From an uncultured Clostridia bacterium (GTDB taxonomy: Bacteria; Bacillota; Clostridia; UBA1381; UMGS1253): 55,967 bases of DNA. The notes beneath the pieces were generated by a model. It saw only the letters and a program-made list of their open reading frames with translations. It was not told where the DNA came from and made no database searches. The stretch spans positions 1 to 55,967 of the forward strand of contig CAKSHP010000014.1 in assembly GCA_934457145.1 (NCBI GenBank), given 5' to 3'. Every line of letters begins with the position of its first letter. The first letter of the stretch is position 1. A program made the position numbers and the translations under genes. This document shows positions 53,572 to 55,967 of this stretch, one piece after another.

Positions 53572-53642
53572 AAGCGGCTGCACCCTCTTTAATTATAAAA
53601 AATTTTTCCTCACTAATTTTTTACCATTCCTCGCAGCCGCTT
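53572..53642 (+). other. Long-loop stem between uxuB and uxaC
   Basis: AAGCGGCTGC (53572-53581) pairs perfectly with GCAGCCGCTT (53633-53642) across a 51-nt, AT-rich loop inside the operon. No T-run follows closely, so it is not a standard terminator. Confidence 0.6.
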
Positions 53643-53670
53643 ACACTTTTATTAGAAAGAAGATGTTAAA

Positions 53671-55053
53671 ATGAGAAAATTTATGGACGAAGACTTTCTT
53701 TTATACACTCCAACTGCAAAGAAGCTCTTTTTTGACTATGCAAAGGATTTGCCGATATATGACTATCACTGCCATCTTGATCCGAAAGAGATTTATGAAA
53801 ACCGCAGATATGAAAATATTACGCAGCTTTGGCTCGGCGGCGACCACTATAAATGGCGCCAAATGCGAATTTGCGGAATAGACGAAAATCTTATTACCGG
53901 AAACGCATCCGACCGCGAAAAGTTTTATGCATTTGCAAGCATTATGCCGAAAATCATAGGCAATCCGCTCTATCACTGGGCGCACCTTGAACTGCAAAGA
54001 TATTTTGACATACACACTCCCCTTTCCCCGGACACGGCAGAGGAAATCTATAATAAAACCGAGCAGCTGCTCAAAGATGATAAATACACATCTCAAAACT
54101 TTATCACAATGTCAAACGTTAACGTTGTCTGCACAACGGACGATCCGTCAGACGATTTAAAATATCACAGGCTTATAAAGGACTCCGGCTTTAAAACAAA
54201 GGTTTTGCCGACGTTTCGTCCCGACAAAGCTTTAAATATTACACTGCCGACTTTTAAAGCGTATATAAAATCGCTTTCGCCCGATATAAACAGTGCAACG
54301 GACGTTTTAAACTACTTATACGAAAGAGCGGATTTCTTTAAAAGCGCCGGCTGCGTGATTTCAGACCACGCGTTTACTCATGTGCCGTACAGCCGCTGCA
54401 GCGAAGGAGAAGCAAACGACATATTTTTAAAGAAAATGGCAAACAAGAGCATCACTGCCGATGAAGCCGAAAAATATATGACGTTTATGTTTATCCGTCT
54501 TTGCGAAAAGTATTATGATTTAAACTGGGCAGTGCAGATACATATCGGAGCTCTAAGAAACAACAACACAAAAATGTTTGAAAAATTAGGCCCCGACACA
54601 GGCTATGACTCCATTTGCGAAACTCACAGCGCCGAGAAACTTTCAAAACTTCTCGACTCATGCGCAAAGATTGACAAGTTGCCGAAAACTATTCTTTATG
54701 CGCTTGAACCGGCTGCAAACTATGTTTTGTCGTCTATGATAGGAAACTTTTCAAGCGATATACCCGGAAAAATTCAGTACGGCGCCGCATGGTGGTTCTT
54801 TGATCACTATGAAGGCATGATCCGTCATGCAAAGGATTTGGCATCGCTCGGTTCATTCGGCACATTTATAGGTATGCTGACCGATTCGAGAAGTCTTTTG
54901 TCATATCCGCGCCATGAATATTTCAGACGAATTATCTGCAATATTATCGGCGACTGGGTTGAAAGCGGACAGTATCCTTATGACGAGAAAGCATTAAAGG
55001 ATCTTGTTGAGGGAATTTGCTGCAAAAATATTATAAATTATTTAGGATTTTAA
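53671..55053 (+). CDS. uxaC: Glucuronate (uronate) isomerase
   Basis: A 460-residue amidohydrolase-superfamily enzyme (EC 5.3.1.12) interconverting D-glucuronate and D-fructuronate, or D-galacturonate and D-tagaturonate. The N-terminus carries FMDEDFLL and the metal site YDYHCHLDPKEI (His33, His35), with further family motifs TTDDPSDDL, FRPDK and LTDSRSLLSYPRHEYFRR. Length fits the family. It is the last gene of the operon, 107 bp after uxuB, and a strong terminator follows. With uxuB and uxuA it completes the path from glucuronate to KDG. Confidence 0.97.
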   Translation: MRKFMDEDFLLYTPTAKKLFFDYAKDLPIYDYHCHLDPKEIYENRRYENITQLWLGGDHYKWRQMRICGIDENLITGNASDREKFYAFASIMPKIIGNPLYHWAHLELQRYFDIHTPLSPDTAEEIYNKTEQLLKDDKYTSQNFITMSNVNVVCTTDDPSDDLKYHRLIKDSGFKTKVLPTFRPDKALNITLPTFKAYIKSLSPDINSATDVLNYLYERADFFKSAGCVISDHAFTHVPYSRCSEGEANDIFLKKMANKSITADEAEKYMTFMFIRLCEKYYDLNWAVQIHIGALRNNNTKMFEKLGPDTGYDSICETHSAEKLSKLLDSCAKIDKLPKTILYALEPAANYVLSSMIGNFSSDIPGKIQYGAAWWFFDHYEGMIRHAKDLASLGSFGTFIGMLTDSRSLLSYPRHEYFRRIICNIIGDWVESGQYPYDEKALKDLVEGICCKNIINYLGF

Positions 55054-55061
55054 GTTTTAAA

Positions 55062-55098
55062 ACAAAAAAGCAAGCCGTGTTTTGGCTTGCTTTTTTGT
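55062..55098 (+). terminator. Terminator of the uronate operon
   Basis: AAAAAAGCAAGCC / GGCTTGCTTTTTT, a perfect 13-bp stem with a 7-nt loop and T-run. Confidence 0.9.
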
Positions 55099-55104
55099 TT
55101 GGTG

Positions 55105-55239
55105 TCTGAATTTGCGGCAGAACACAGTGTTTTATTTATTCTTAACACCCAATTTTGTAGGGAAAGGGCCCCGCCTTTCCGTTTTCTTTTCATTCAAATT
55201 TCATCTGAATTTGCGACAGGGCGGGGCCCCTGCCCTACA
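55105..55239. repeat. GC-rich palindromic element (REP/MITE-like) with flanking direct repeats
   Basis: Arms TGTAGGGAAAGGGCCCCGCC (55156-55175) and its reverse complement TGTAGGGCAGGGGCCCCGCC (55220-55239) differ at 2 of 20 positions and enclose 44 nt. A direct repeat, TCTGAATTTGCGGCAG (55105-55120) and TCTGAATTTGCGACAG (55204-55219), has 1 mismatch. The GC content contrasts with surrounding AT-rich DNA. No coding sequence is present. Confidence 0.7.
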
Positions 55240-55262
55240 GGTAATTATCTAATTTTTCAAAC

Positions 55263-55299
55263 AAAAAATGCGGCACATCTGCGCCGCATTTTTTGTTTT
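55263..55299. terminator. Bidirectional terminator
   Basis: AAAAAATGCGGC / GCCGCATTTTTT with an 8-nt loop, between converging units. Confidence 0.88.
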
Positions 55300-55304
55300 A
55301 CGTC

Positions 55305-55967
55305 TTACTTAACTGTCATACTAACCTCATTTGAATAAATTGTCTGTGCGCTGCCTGTGCTGTCGCGGTAGATTACATATGCTTTTGCATACCACGTCTC
55401 GCCCGATACAACGCCTTTCTTTCTTACGGTAAACTGTCCGTTTTGAGCCTTGCTCTTTGCAACTGCCTTTATAGGCGCGCTCTCAACGCTCAGCCCCTCA
55501 GTTTTACCCATAAGTATACCTGTTTCGATTATTTCGCAGTCAGACGAAATATTTCTTTCTGCAAAGAACGCAATTCTTGTTTCATCTGCCATTACCGGAT
55601 TTGCCATAACCAAAACATTCTTACTCTCCGCATTTTCGCCGTATACCGCCTCAAGAACGCTGTCGGCCGTTGCATAGAATGAATATTCTTTATCATAGCT
55701 TGCAGCCTTGCCGTCCTTTTTCCAGTACGAGAACGTTTTTCCGTCTTTTTCAGCATCTGCAACAACAGTTACCTTGTCGTTATACGAATATGTCTTTTCC
55801 TCGCCGTTAACGGTTATTTTGTATGCAGTCTCCTTTTTGCCGAAGCCTGCAAAGTATACCGTGTTTTCACTGACATCTATTCTGTCGCCCGCTTTAAGGC
55901 TTGTTTTTTCATTGTTTCCTGTATACCAGCCGGCAAACTCATAACCGTAAACATAAGGATCTTTCGG
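55305..55967 (-). CDS. C-terminal part of a second large surface protein (runs off the right edge)
   Basis: The frame is open from the stop at 55305 to the window edge (221 codons), so this is the 3' part of a larger gene. It aligns with the C-terminal 220 residues of the 2241-residue protein at 22467: a PYVYGYEFAGW InlB-like repeat, a TYSYNDKVTV repeat ending YATADSVLEAVYG, and a final fibronectin-like module with ETGILMGKTEGLSVES, IKAVAKSK, GQFTVRKKG and WYAKAYVIYRDS. The shorter reading beginning with TTG at 55613 is not a real start. A secreted, carbohydrate- or wall-associated protein is the likeliest identity; the N-terminal domains are not visible. Confidence 0.85.
   Translation of the reverse strand, partial: PKDPYVYGYEFAGWYTGNNEKTSLKAGDRIDVSENTVYFAGFGKKETAYKITVNGEEKTYSYNDKVTVVADAEKDGKTFSYWKKDGKAASYDKEYSFYATADSVLEAVYGENAESKNVLVMANPVMADETRIAFFAERNISSDCEIIETGILMGKTEGLSVESAPIKAVAKSKAQNGQFTVRKKGVVSGETWYAKAYVIYRDSTGSAQTIYSNEVSMTVK

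Noticed and set aside
55156..55239. GC-rich palindrome as a plain terminator
   Set aside because: The arms are 44 nt apart, no T-run follows, and good terminators already stand on both sides (55062 and 55263).
1..55967. CRISPR arrays, tRNA/rRNA genes, insertion sequences, phage genes
   Set aside because: I found no spaced direct-repeat array, no tRNA-like cloverleaf, no rRNA-like segment and no transposase or phage protein in any plausible frame.

Overview
The window looks like a chromosomal segment of a low-GC, strictly anaerobic Gram-positive bacterium, most likely a gut or digester Clostridia species. The reasons are: AT-rich intergenic DNA with near-consensus TTGACA-N17-TATAAT promoters; AGAAAGG or AGGAGG ribosome sites; a 1162-residue pyruvate:ferredoxin oxidoreductase; the FtsE-FtsX-M23-S41 cell-wall cassette; a PucR-type regulator; and very large secreted proteins with Gram-positive signal peptides. 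No rRNA, tRNA, CRISPR array, prophage or transposase was seen. Species-level identity cannot be read from the sequence.

Layout. (1) 1-4934, minus: two tandem secreted heparinase II/III-like proteins; the downstream one is broken by an in-frame TAG at 78-80 and runs off the left edge. (2) 5169-11346, plus: serC-serA, then a TIGR03960/TIGR03936 radical-SAM pair, a VOC protein and a LUD-domain protein. (3) 11384-17254: a DMT-type transporter (minus), a secreted subtilase, a U32 peptidase, a HAD phosphatase and a Gfo/Idh/MocA oxidoreductase (plus). (4) 17256-22330, minus: a zinc-ribbon membrane protein and a three-gene ABC-2 exporter. (5) 22393-29269, minus: a giant 2241-residue secreted polysaccharide-deacetylase protein, next to a 58-residue ribbon-helix-helix gene on plus. 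(6) 29801-37309, plus: a serine hydrolase, a PucR-type regulator, and ftsE-ftsX, an M23 peptidase and an S41 protease. (7) 37369-43929, minus: PFOR, an esterase and a GH36 glycosidase. (8) 43983-55098: a 1447-residue heparinase-like protein and an AraC regulator (minus), divergent from a five-gene uronate operon (plus). (9) 55105-55967: a GC-rich palindrome and the C-terminus of a second giant surface protein that runs off the right edge.

How it works together. The secreted heparinase-like lyases would release unsaturated or free uronic acids from an acidic polysaccharide. The operon at 49585-55053 then supplies UxaC (glucuronate to fructuronate), UxuB-type SDR (fructuronate to mannonate) and UxuA (mannonate to 2-keto-3-deoxygluconate), together with a TIM-barrel epimerase-like protein and a Gfo/Idh/MocA dehydrogenase whose substrates are unknown. 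The AraC gene reads away from this operon and the shared intergenic region carries an inverted repeat across the operon's -35. PFOR would oxidise the pyruvate produced downstream. The KDG kinase and aldolase, a sugar transporter and a GH88/GH105 unsaturated glucuronyl hydrolase are not in the window. Four secreted proteins share about 200-residue lectin-like modules, and the giant protein shares its C-terminal module with the right-edge gene, so the region is a carbohydrate-acting surface locus interspersed with housekeeping genes.
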